From the NCBI RefSeq assembly GCF_038002825.1, contig NZ_JBBODF010000001.1:2294001-2358000 (forward strand): 64,000 nucleotides of DNA. Reading direction: 5' to 3'. A program made the translations under genes and the position numbers. The stretch is from Paenibacillus sp. FSL H8-0048 (GTDB lineage: Bacteria > Bacillota > Bacilli > Paenibacillales > Paenibacillaceae). Positions 1 to 7,635 of the stretch are shown one piece after another (the first letter of the stretch is position 1; every line of letters starts with the position of its first letter). Below the pieces are notes generated by a model, which ran no database searches, was not told the DNA's origin, and saw only the letters and a list, made by a program, of their open reading frames with translations.

Positions 1-174
1 TAAGCCTAAACACCAGTTTCCTCAACACTCAAAAATATACATATTTTTACATACGAATACCTCTAGGCCCTTGTACAATCCCTCAACGAGGTTATACTAG
101 CATTTCCTTTGATATTCTGGTTATTAATGGTTATTTCAGAAAATCACATGAAAACATGCCAAAAGAGTTCACAT

Positions 175-212
175 AAAAAAACGTCTCCGGCCCTTACTTG
201 GGTCTGGAGACG
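175..212 (-). terminator. Rho-independent terminator of the Rpn gene
   Basis: On the minus strand a stem with arms CGTCTCC and GGAGACG is followed by seven T. It lies about 50 bases past the stop of the Rpn-type gene. The bases before it (1-174) are AT-rich and show no gene. Confidence 0.85.
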
Positions 213-261
213 GTTTGTGCAGCACTCTTAGCATATTATTTCGTATTTGGAGGAGCCCTGC

Positions 262-1131
262 TTACATCAGCTTTTTAATCTTCTCCACCGGTAACTCCAC
301 CGCTTCGGAGACCTCTTCCGGAGTGAGTCCGTGAAGCAGTAATTTACGAATAATCTCGGCTTGGCCCTTTTCTATTCCTTCAGCTATACCCTCTTCATAT
401 CCCCAACGCTTCCAGGCTGGCATGAGTTCCATAATCGCTTCACCCTCCTCCGGGTATTGTATCATCAATTCTTGTATAATCTCTTCATCCTGCGCCCGGT
501 CCGGCTGGAAATATAAATCTGCCACTGACATCACAAGCGCCAGCCGACCCTGATCGAGCCGCGCTCTCAGCTTCATGAACATGCGCAGAAATTCCCGGCG
601 CACATCTCTCGCTTCTCTTGTAGTATACCCCATCTTGGCCAGTAACGCAGCAGCCACTGCATTGTCCGAATCAATAAATCTTCGCCAGTTCTGCTTACGC
701 AATTCCACCTTGAGAAACTGAAAGCGCAGGATATGATGTTCAGGAATAACCATCTCCAAGGTATCCTGCTCTTCCCTGATCTCATCTGAAGTAAAAATCG
801 CAATCGGTATAATCAGCTTATGCTCTTTACGGTAGCGCTCAAATAGTCGGCTGAAGTAAATAAACATTCGTTCATGAAACCGTGAATCCCGATACGACTG
901 CGGCTCCAGGTGAATGAGAATATAACCGTCCAGCCCTTTGTAGCGGATCTCCAGCAGCAGATCCAGCTCCCGCGCTTCCTCGCCAACAATATCCACTAGC
1001 AATTCCTGCATCAGAAACCGGGTTTCACTATAGTCCAGCATTGCATCAAGCTCAGGAAAAAACAACTCAATAAATTCCTGAAAAAACGTCTCCAGCAGCT
1101 TCTTAAATGCTTCATCATGCGGTAAGGGGAT
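262..1131 (-). CDS. Rpn family recombination-promoting nuclease / PD-(D/E)XK transposase-like protein
   Basis: Resembles the Rpn/YhgA-like (PDDEXK_2) family, DNA endonucleases known to promote RecA-independent recombination. Visible family features are the N-terminal block PHDEAFKKLLETFF, the core stretch LDLLLEIRYKGLDGYILIH carrying the nuclease acidic and Lys residues, and a C-terminal helical region with a Glu/Gly-rich tail (YEEGIAEGIEKGQAEII). Start choice is the odd point. The conserved N-terminus is open only from an ATC codon (1129-1131) that sits 8 bases after a perfect AGGAGG (1140-1145). The first ordinary start, TTG at 1063-1065, would remove 22 conserved residues and has no ribosome site. 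An in-frame stop lies just upstream. I place the start at ATC, so it is either a rare start or a mutated ATG. It is a single gene with its own terminator. Confidence 0.75.
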   Translation of the reverse strand: MPLPHDEAFKKLLETFFQEFIELFFPELDAMLDYSETRFLMQELLVDIVGEEARELDLLLEIRYKGLDGYILIHLEPQSYRDSRFHERMFIYFSRLFERYRKEHKLIIPIAIFTSDEIREEQDTLEMVIPEHHILRFQFLKVELRKQNWRRFIDSDNAVAAALLAKMGYTTREARDVRREFLRMFMKLRARLDQGRLALVMSVADLYFQPDRAQDEEIIQELMIQYPEEGEAIMELMPAWKRWGYEEGIAEGIEKGQAEIIRKLLLHGLTPEEVSEAVELPVEKIKKLM

Positions 1132-1228
1132 TTTAGTCGCCTCCTGTTATATCTTGCCTGTTTCTTGTGAGCATATCCCATTTTAATGGAATTAAATATA
1201 ACAAAAAGCACATACGTTCGTATTGAAT

Positions 1229-1263
1229 GAAAAAAGAGCCGCAGATGATACTCCTGTGGCTCT
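1229..1263 (-). terminator. Terminator of cotJ operon
   Basis: Minus-strand hairpin with arms AGAGCCACAG and CTGCGGCTCT followed by a run of T. It lies 40 bases after the cotJC stop. Confidence 0.8.
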
Positions 1264-1303
1264 TCTTGTCAAATTGTCTATTTTATATGTGTATTCATCA
1301 TTG

Positions 1304-1873
1304 TCAGAACACCCGCTTCTTATCCTTCTCCTCAATCAAAATCTGCACCGATTCCTTGAACCGGATCGCATGAATGATCTCCCGCTCGCGCAGGAACTTG
1401 AGGCTGTCCTGCAGATCCACATCGTCGGTCATGTCAATCAGCCACTGGTATGTAGCCCGGGCCTTCTCCTCTGCGGCGATGTCCTCGTACAAATCCGCGA
1501 TTGGATCGCCCTTGGCTTGGATATAGGATGCTGTCCAGGGCACACCGGCCGAGTTCTGGTAGAACAAGGCATGATCCCGCTGTGCATAGTTCGGCCCTAA
1601 GCCTGCGGCTTCCAGCTCCTGTACCGAGGCGTCCTTGGTCAGCTTGTAGATCATGGTGGCAATCATTTCGAGATGGGCAAATTCCTCAGTAGAAATATCC
1701 GTTAATACACCAATTACCTTATCAGGTATAGCATACCGCTGGTTCATATAGCGCAGCGCCGCAGCCAGCTCGCCGTCCGCACCGCCGTATTGCTCCATCA
1801 GATACCGGGCCATCCGCACATCGCATTTGCCGACACGCACCGGGTATTGCAGCTTTTTCTCATAGATCCACAT
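1304..1873 (-). CDS. cotJC: Spore coat protein CotJC, manganese-catalase family
   Basis: A 189-residue protein of the CotJC/manganese-catalase family, a spore-coat-associated component in Bacillus. The ferritin-like four-helix fold is indicated by paired acidic and His motifs: EEFAHLEM near residue 64, EEKARATYQWLI near 135, and EREIIHAIRF near 165. Together these supply the Glu/His ligands of a dimanganese site. The length equals the usual family length. It is the last gene of the cotJA-cotJB-cotJC operon and starts 49 bases after cotJB, with a GGAGGGGG ribosome site slightly further upstream than usual. In Bacillus subtilis the operon is mother-cell expressed under sigma E; I could not confirm a sigma E promoter here. 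Confidence 0.95.
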   Translation of the reverse strand: MWIYEKKLQYPVRVGKCDVRMARYLMEQYGGADGELAAALRYMNQRYAIPDKVIGVLTDISTEEFAHLEMIATMIYKLTKDASVQELEAAGLGPNYAQRDHALFYQNSAGVPWTASYIQAKGDPIADLYEDIAAEEKARATYQWLIDMTDDVDLQDSLKFLREREIIHAIRFKESVQILIEEKDKKRVF

Positions 1874-1922
1874 TCGTGAACTTCCCCCTCCTTAAGGCTT
1901 ATTTCATTCCCGGCTTCATGCC

Positions 1923-2189
1923 TTAGACTTGCCAAGGCCAGGGACTCTCGCTCCATTGCCATGGAGCCTTGGAATAGGCGCGGCCGAAATTCTGCAGAGG
2001 TCCGTATAGCTCCTGGAACTGGTTCGCCAGCTTGGTGCGCTCATATGTCAGCTGATTGAACTGCTCGATCGCCTTCACATCCTCCGGATGAGTGTCCAGG
2101 AACAGATTCAGCTCTACGAGTGCAAAATCAAGGACCTGCAGCTGCTCCAGCATCTCGTAATAACGGGGCTCGCAAGGATTAGCTTCCAT
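1923..2189 (-). CDS. cotJB: Spore coat protein CotJB
   Basis: An 88-residue small acidic protein matching CotJB, which is needed for normal inner spore-coat polypeptide composition. It shows the typical helical core (YYEMLEQLQVLDFALVELNLF) followed by LDTHPEDVKAIEQFNQL. The C-terminal Trp/Pro-rich tail PWQWSESPWPWQV is also family-like. It starts 3 bases after the cotJA stop behind AAAGGAGGGAAG, so translation is probably coupled. It belongs to the cotJABC operon. Confidence 0.95.
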   Translation of the reverse strand: MEANPCEPRYYEMLEQLQVLDFALVELNLFLDTHPEDVKAIEQFNQLTYERTKLANQFQELYGPLQNFGRAYSKAPWQWSESPWPWQV

Positions 2190-2192
2190 AGC

Positions 2193-2408
2193 CTACTTCC
2201 CTCCTTTGAACTTGGACTCATAAGGGCTGTAAAGCGATGGCCATAACGTTCCATGTTTGAGCGCCTCCGGCAGGGAGAACTGCGGCAGATTCGGGGGCTG
2301 AAACGTGACGAATTGGTTCGGCGGCACAACATACGTCTTGAACGGCACCGGCGGACAAGGATCAAACGGTCCCCTGTACGGTGTCCATACGCGATCCTGG
2401 GAGTTCAA
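2193..2408 (-). CDS. cotJA: Spore coat associated protein CotJA
   Basis: A 71-residue protein rich in Pro, Tyr and Trp, matching CotJA. The motifs WTPYRGPFDPCPP and the C-terminal LYSPYESKF are characteristic. It starts at TTG, placed 8 bases after a clear GAGGAGG, and no ATG offers a better position. First gene of cotJABC. The 165 bases upstream, up to the MITE-like element at 2574-2792, must hold the promoter. I found no convincing sigma A pair there, which fits a sporulation sigma factor. Confidence 0.92.
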   Translation of the reverse strand: MNSQDRVWTPYRGPFDPCPPVPFKTYVVPPNQFVTFQPPNLPQFSLPEALKHGTLWPSLYSPYESKFKGGK

Positions 2409-2573
2409 TGATCATTCCTCCTCGTAAGGTTTTGACGGCATTGCCTGATGAATGTCCAGATCTCTGATCGATACCTTCGTAACTAACTTATGACAGTGCA
2501 AGGGTGGAAAAGAACAGTTGCCCATTAAAATCACCTTCAGGTGTGCAAGCGAACGGTACTTTTTGCGGCCAAA

Positions 2574-2792
2574 CTATATAAATTGAACTAATGATTTTTG
2601 GTTTTAGGATTAGCTGTGACTCCAGAGAAGTTTTGGACTTCCGGCCGCTGCCCTTCTGCAGATTTCTTGATTGTATACCGCTGTTCGCGGTTGAAATCCG
2701 CAGACAAAGGCGGACGCTACCGCTCCTCCAGTTCCAAAATTCCCCTCCGCCACTTTTCCTTTAACTTAAATTTTTTAGTTCAATCTATATAG
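2574..2792. mobile_element. MITE-like element, copy 1
   Basis: A 219-bp non-coding block bounded by 17-bp terminal inverted repeats, CTATATAAATTGAACTA at the left and the complement of CTATATAGATTGAACTA at the right (one mismatch). A second copy of the whole block is at 55838-56091, with the same termini and near-identical internal stretches such as GTGACTCCAGAGAAGTTTTG and CTACCGCTCCTCCAGTTCC. It holds no credible gene. It sits between the terminator of the CorC-like gene and the cotJ promoter. No clear target duplication is visible beyond the AT-rich ends. Confidence 0.75.
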
Positions 2793-2802
2793 TGAAAAAG
2801 CA

Positions 2803-2853
2803 AAAAAAACAGGGCCCCCAAAAGCTCTGCAACACAGCTTCTGAAGCACCCTG
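2803..2853 (-). terminator. Terminator of the HlyC/CorC-like gene
   Basis: Minus-strand imperfect hairpin closed by CAGGG and CCCTG and followed by eight T. It lies 30 bases past the stop codon. Confidence 0.75.
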
Positions 2854-2884
2854 CTATATTTAAAAATTTGAGTTACACTTCTGC

Positions 2885-4243
2885 CTACTCCTTCTCCTCT
2901 TCCCCGCCTTCAGCATCCTCTTCAGGCTCTGGCACGGGCTCGCGGTGGATGTTGATGCGGGTGATCCGCAGCCGGGTTGACTCCTCCACCTCGAAGGTGA
3001 CATCGCCTACCACTACTTTTTTGCCCTTGGATGGATTGCCTTCCAGCTCCTTGAACAGCCAGCCGCCGATAGAATCCACCTCTTCATCCTCAATCACGAC
3101 ACCCGTAAGATCGTTGACGTCTTCAATCAGCATCCGGCCCTCTACGGAGATGTAATCCCCGTTGCGCTCCACGCTAGGGCGTTCATCCTCGAACTCGTCA
3201 TGCAGATCGCCGACGATCTCCTCCAGGATCTCTTCAGCGGTCAGCAGCCCTGCCGTACCGCCGTACTCGTCAACGACCAGCGTCAGCTGGGCTTTGTTCT
3301 TCTGCATCAGCCGCAGCGCGTGGCTGATCTCCATCGATTCCGGCACGTTCAGAATCGGCCGGACCAGGGAAGCCAGATCATTCTGCTGCTCCGGCGGGGC
3401 GAACAGCAGATCCGTGATATGGATGAAGCCGATAATCCGGTCCTTATCCTCGAAGGCTACCGGATAACGCGAATGCTTCGTTTCTGTAATGATCCGCATG
3501 TTCTCTTCCAGCGGAAGATTGCTGTATAGTACATCCATATCGGTACGCGGCAGCATCACCTCACGGGCCAGCAGGTCCGAGAATTCGAAGATGTTATCCA
3601 TCAGCTTCATTTCATCCTGATCGATCACTCCGCTCTTCGCGCTCTGATTCATCAGAATGCGGATTTCCTCCTCCGAATGGGCCGCCTCGGCTTCACTGGC
3701 CGGCTCCACGCCGAACAGTCTCAGCAGAGCGTTCGCTGAGGCATTCAGCACCCAGATGAAGGGCAGAAACAGATTATAGAAGAACATCAGCGGAGCGGAC
3801 AACAGCAGTGCTGAGCCTTCTGTTTTTTGAATAGCCAGAGATTTCGGTGCCAGTTCCCCCAGCACAATATGTAAAAAGGTAATAATGGAGAAGCCGATAA
3901 TCACAGATACCGTTGAGATTAGCGTCTGGTCAGTTACACCGATCTGGTACATCAGAGGCTCCACCAGCAGCTCCGAGATTGCCGGTTCCCCGACCCAGCC
4001 GAGTCCAAGAGAAGCGAGTGTAATTCCGAACTGGGTGGCTGACAGATACGAATCCAGCCGCTTGTTGACCTTCAGCGCATATCCCGCCATTTTGTTGCCT
4101 TCGCTGACCAGTTGGGTCAGACGTGACTGTCTGACCTTGACCAGCGAGAATTCCGCCGCAACGAATACACCATTTAATAATACGAGCACCAGAACGAGCA
4201 AAAGATTAAGCACTAATCTTCCTATTTCAAATTCCGTATGCAC
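2885..4243 (-). CDS. Hemolysin C / CorC family membrane protein (DUF21-CBS-CorC_HlyC)
   Basis: A 452-residue membrane protein of the CNNM/CorC-like family, implicated in divalent-cation (Mg2+, Co2+) homeostasis. In order it has an N-terminal DUF21 region with about four hydrophobic segments (residues 1-190), a CBS-domain pair (about 215-335, including LPRTDMDVLYSNLPLEENM and TLVVDEYGGTAGLLT), a C-terminal CorC_HlyC domain (about 350-435), and a very acidic tail. The start is not certain: GTG at 4243 has only a weak ribosome site, and another GTG lies a few codons inside, after AGGAAGATTA. It lies 18 bases after yfkAB on the same strand. Confidence 0.9.
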   Translation of the reverse strand: MHTEFEIGRLVLNLLLVLVLVLLNGVFVAAEFSLVKVRQSRLTQLVSEGNKMAGYALKVNKRLDSYLSATQFGITLASLGLGWVGEPAISELLVEPLMYQIGVTDQTLISTVSVIIGFSIITFLHIVLGELAPKSLAIQKTEGSALLLSAPLMFFYNLFLPFIWVLNASANALLRLFGVEPASEAEAAHSEEEIRILMNQSAKSGVIDQDEMKLMDNIFEFSDLLAREVMLPRTDMDVLYSNLPLEENMRIITETKHSRYPVAFEDKDRIIGFIHITDLLFAPPEQQNDLASLVRPILNVPESMEISHALRLMQKNKAQLTLVVDEYGGTAGLLTAEEILEEIVGDLHDEFEDERPSVERNGDYISVEGRMLIEDVNDLTGVVIEDEEVDSIGGWLFKELEGNPSKGKKVVVGDVTFEVEESTRLRITRINIHREPVPEPEEDAEGGEEEKE

Positions 4244-4261
4244 TATAATAACGCCCCATTT

Positions 4262-5404
4262 CTACAAGGTGATCGCTTTTCTGGTTTTGAAATCGACCCC
4301 GGGATAATACATATCGGCCACGAGCAGGTTAGGCCCGCAGCAGCCTGCTGCATCGCAGTAACAATTCACTTGTTGATTCAAGGGATGCTTAGTCTGCCAC
4401 TCAGTGAAAATGTCATCCAGCTTCGCGTTGCTGATATTGCCAAAAGCGGATATGTCGGCGAAGTCCGTGACAAAGACGTCGCCCGTGAACAGGTTCACAT
4501 TGACCCGGTTTCTTCCGTCCGGATCATTACGAAGCGTTACATTCTTCTCGCTGCGCAGTCTGCTCAGCAGCTGCTGGTCTTCCTCCAGGAAGCTGCAGGC
4601 GAAGAACGGCAGCGTGCCGAACAGCATCCACATCTCCGGGTCACGATGATCCAGGAGGGAATGAATCGCAGTATTCATCTCCCGGAGCGACAGCACAGGC
4701 AGCTTCGAAGCGAAGCTGGATGCGTACATCGGGTGTACCTCATGACGTCTTGCCCCCATGTCCCCAATCAGCCGGTGAATCTCGGGAAGCTTGGTGTGTG
4801 TACGGTAATTGATCATCGACTCGGCAGAAATCAGCATTCCATCGCTGCTCAGCCGGCGGGAATTCTCCAGCATCGTGTCGTACAGCCGGTAGGCGGCCTC
4901 CTTCGAGACCGGGTGACCGCTGTTCGCGAAGCCCACCTCGTGGAAGTCATCGCCGTTCACATAGTTGAACGAGATATGCATAACGTCCAGGTAAGGGAGC
5001 AGCTGCTCATAACGGGAATACGGCATGGTCAGATTCGAGTTGATCTGTGATCGGATGCCCCGTTCCCGTGCATATTTCAGCAGCGGCACAATCGTATTCT
5101 CCACCGTTCCGGCACGGAACATCGGCTCCCCGCCCGTAATGCTGATGGTCTGCAGATGTTCAACTTCCTCCAGACGCTTCAGCATCTGGGTTAAAGGCAG
5201 CAGCTCCCCCTCTTTCATTGTAAGGCTGTCGCCGACGGCGCAATGCTCGCAGCGCATGTTGCATAGATTCGTGACCGTCATCTCTACACTGGTCAGCACA
5301 TGCTGCCCGTATTCGCGGAGCGAGGTAATCGGATCCCACGGATCGTACTCCGGCGACAGCTCTTTTACAGGAATTATAGATGATGATGGCTCTAATATAC
5401 TCAT
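4262..5404 (-). CDS. yfkAB: Radical SAM / CxCxxxxC motif protein YfkAB
   Basis: A 380-residue radical SAM enzyme. Its 4Fe-4S cluster motif CNMRCEHC has Cys 48, 52 and 55, and the SAM-binding GGEP motif follows in SITGGEPMF. The C-terminal motif CYCDAAGC gives the CxCxxxxC signature that names the YfkAB family and probably binds a second cluster. The substrate is unknown. In Bacillus subtilis yfkA and yfkB were once annotated as two genes; here they are one frame. It starts at ATG behind AAAGGAG with good spacing. The downstream neighbour is the CorC-like gene. Confidence 0.93.
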   Translation of the reverse strand: MSILEPSSSIIPVKELSPEYDPWDPITSLREYGQHVLTSVEMTVTNLCNMRCEHCAVGDSLTMKEGELLPLTQMLKRLEEVEHLQTISITGGEPMFRAGTVENTIVPLLKYARERGIRSQINSNLTMPYSRYEQLLPYLDVMHISFNYVNGDDFHEVGFANSGHPVSKEAAYRLYDTMLENSRRLSSDGMLISAESMINYRTHTKLPEIHRLIGDMGARRHEVHPMYASSFASKLPVLSLREMNTAIHSLLDHRDPEMWMLFGTLPFFACSFLEEDQQLLSRLRSEKNVTLRNDPDGRNRVNVNLFTGDVFVTDFADISAFGNISNAKLDDIFTEWQTKHPLNQQVNCYCDAAGCCGPNLLVADMYYPGVDFKTRKAITL

Positions 5405-5573
5405 TTCTTAAGGCTCCTTTAATGCTTATTCCTTATTATTAACCCAAAACAAAAGAAAAAGAACGATAACTTAAGCTATATCATACCACGACTACTCAAA
5501 AAAACAGCAAGGTTGAGACTAGAGCTCTGCAATTCCTGCAGATGCCCTATTCTCTCCTCGCTGCACAGAACAC

Positions 5574-6680
5574 CTATCCGGTACTTTTCACTACAGGTTC
5601 TCCCCCGTCCGTCACATCCACAATGACTACCGAGAGGGCTTTGCTGAGATCACGTTCATAAGGGGTAACCGTTTCGCCTTCGGGTCCATTCAGTACACGG
5701 ACAACAGGCCGGTGCGGCGTGCTGGGATCAATCTTGACCACCACACCGCTCTCACCGGAGCTGAGCTTCACCGTAAGCCCCAGCGGATAGATGGCCACGC
5801 GGTCTCTGAATAACTCCAGCTGCTTCTGCTCGTACAAGGTTCCAGAGCCGACATACAGCGCTTCTACCGCCTGATGGGGCAGCATGGCTTTTTTGTAGAT
5901 CCGGTTAGAGGTCATTGCATCATAGGAATCTGCTACTCCCAGCCATTTCGCATATTCATGGATTTGCGGACCCGTCAGGCCGCGCGGATAGCCGGAGCCG
6001 TCAATCCGTTCATGATGCTGCAAGGCACAATGAGCCGCCAGCAGAGGAATATTGGGCTCTTCCTTGAGGATGCGGTATCCGATCTCGGTATGCGCCTGCA
6101 TATGGCGGAACTCTTCCTCGCTGAGCATGCCGGGCTTTTGTACAATTTTGACAGGAATCTGCGTCTTGCCGATATCATGCAGCAGCGCACCAAGCCCAAT
6201 GACCCGCAGCTCTTCTTTGCTGTAGCCATGGGCAATGCCAAGCACCAGCGTATACAGGCATACGTTCAGGGAATGGACGTACAGGTAATTGTCAGCCGTG
6301 TGCATGTCAAGCAGCATGATCATCGGGTCCTCCTGCAGGGACATGTCGTCGAGGATGGAATCCATCACCTTGGAGAATTTCTTATCCAGATGATAAAAGC
6401 CCTTGGTAATCCCCGAGGCACCGGACATCTGCTGGAACTGGTTACGGATCACCTTAAGTGCCTGATTGCGCGTCTCATCCTGCAGCATTCCGGGGATCAC
6501 AATATCCTCCGTGAGCGAGTCCTCAATATAGATATAACCGATATCAATTCTGGCGAGCCGCTTGATCAGGGAATCGGTAAGCTCCACTCCGTCCGCAAGC
6601 AGAACCAGCCCTTCATCATTATATATTTTTTTACCCAGCTTCATTCCCGCCTGAAGCCGATTGACGGATACTAGACGCAC
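5574..6680 (-). CDS. HD-GYP domain protein, intact catalytic motifs
   Basis: A 368-residue protein. An N-terminal domain of about 100 residues begins RLVSVNRLQAGMKLGKKIY and is shared with the second HD-GYP protein at 9637-10677. It is followed by an HD-GYP domain (about 125-290). The metal-binding HD is present in LLHDIGKTQIP (His168-Asp169), and the GYP motif in HHERIDGSGYPRGL (222-235). Such proteins are cyclic-di-GMP phosphodiesterases. A short beta-rich C-terminal extension follows. GTG start after AGGAG. There is no signal peptide or membrane segment, so it is cytoplasmic. No receiver or sensor domain is fused. Confidence 0.92.
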   Translation of the reverse strand: MRLVSVNRLQAGMKLGKKIYNDEGLVLLADGVELTDSLIKRLARIDIGYIYIEDSLTEDIVIPGMLQDETRNQALKVIRNQFQQMSGASGITKGFYHLDKKFSKVMDSILDDMSLQEDPMIMLLDMHTADNYLYVHSLNVCLYTLVLGIAHGYSKEELRVIGLGALLHDIGKTQIPVKIVQKPGMLSEEEFRHMQAHTEIGYRILKEEPNIPLLAAHCALQHHERIDGSGYPRGLTGPQIHEYAKWLGVADSYDAMTSNRIYKKAMLPHQAVEALYVGSGTLYEQKQLELFRDRVAIYPLGLTVKLSSGESGVVVKIDPSTPHRPVVRVLNGPEGETVTPYERDLSKALSVVIVDVTDGGEPVVKSTG

Positions 6681-6738
6681 CTTGGCTCACTCCTGCCTTT
6701 AACGGTAAAATTGCTTCTTTGTGATGCCAAGCTGAGAA

Positions 6739-7560
6739 TCAACGCATAATAAACAGCCAGAAGGCGGCTGCAAGGATGAAGCGGTAGATGGCAAAATGAG
6801 TTGGTCTGATCTTCTGGATCATTCTCATGAACAGAACTACCACCACATAGGCCACGATGAAGGAAATAATGAAGCCGATGACAAAATACCCGATCGTCTC
6901 ACTCGTGAAATTCTTATACGAATCGAGTAGCTCATACCCCGAGGCCGCGCACATAATCGGAATTGCGATGAGGAAGGAGAAGTCGGCCGAAGCCTTGTAG
7001 CTTACCCCGCTCAGCATCCCCCCGGAAATTGTCGAGCCGGAGCGGGAGAATCCGGGCCAAAGGACGGAAATAATCTGGAATAATCCGATCGAGAGTGCCT
7101 GCCCGTAGGACAGATCATCCAGATCATGCGCTGTCACACGAATCTTGCGTTTATTGACCCATTCGGCAATGATCATCAGAATACCGCCTGCCACCAGCGC
7201 CCAGAGAACGGTGGATGCCCCGAAGAGGCTTTTGATAAAGTCCCTTGCAAAAAAAGCTACAGCGAGCGCAGGCACAATGCCCAGCAGCACATGAATCAGG
7301 TTCAGACGGGCTGCCGGCATAACGCCCCCTCTGTCTCTGCGGCCAAAGCCGAGCAGATTCACAATCCGCTGGCGGTAGACCAGCGCAATCGCCAGTATGG
7401 CCCCCAGCTGAATCACAATCTCATAGGTCTTCATAATCGAATCCTGCTCATTGAAGCCCAGAAGCTTAGTCGTTAGAATCATGTGTCCCGTCGAAGAAAC
7501 CGGAATGAACTCCGTGATTCCTTCCACAATTGCCAGAATAATGGCTGTAATTGTATCCAT
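6739..7560 (-). CDS. uppP: Undecaprenyl-diphosphate phosphatase UppP (BacA)
   Basis: A 273-residue integral membrane phosphatase that recycles undecaprenyl pyrophosphate to the monophosphate lipid carrier for cell-wall synthesis; it also confers bacitracin resistance. Both catalytic signatures are present: EGITEFIPVSSTGHMIL near the N-terminus and PGFSRSGSTISGG in the middle. Several hydrophobic segments span the protein and the length is normal for the family. ATG start behind AGGAGGAG. It lies between the phosphoesterase gene and the HD-GYP gene, all on the minus strand, with short gaps. Confidence 0.97.
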   Translation of the reverse strand: MDTITAIILAIVEGITEFIPVSSTGHMILTTKLLGFNEQDSIMKTYEIVIQLGAILAIALVYRQRIVNLLGFGRRDRGGVMPAARLNLIHVLLGIVPALAVAFFARDFIKSLFGASTVLWALVAGGILMIIAEWVNKRKIRVTAHDLDDLSYGQALSIGLFQIISVLWPGFSRSGSTISGGMLSGVSYKASADFSFLIAIPIMCAASGYELLDSYKNFTSETIGYFVIGFIISFIVAYVVVVLFMRMIQKIRPTHFAIYRFILAAAFWLFIMR

Positions 7561-7635
7561 ATTACTCCTCCTGATCTAGTCAATGAAACCTGGTAATGCG
7601 TTATCTATCCATTTGATAAAACATGGTGTGGATCA

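Noticed and set aside
1011..1211. A 66-codon minus frame upstream of and overlapping the Rpn gene
   Set aside because: Its last two thirds are the Rpn coding sequence read out of frame. Only its first 17 codons could matter, and only if a base had been lost at the A run.
2598..2792. A 64-codon + strand frame
   Set aside because: It lies wholly inside the MITE-like element. The second copy does not keep the frame.
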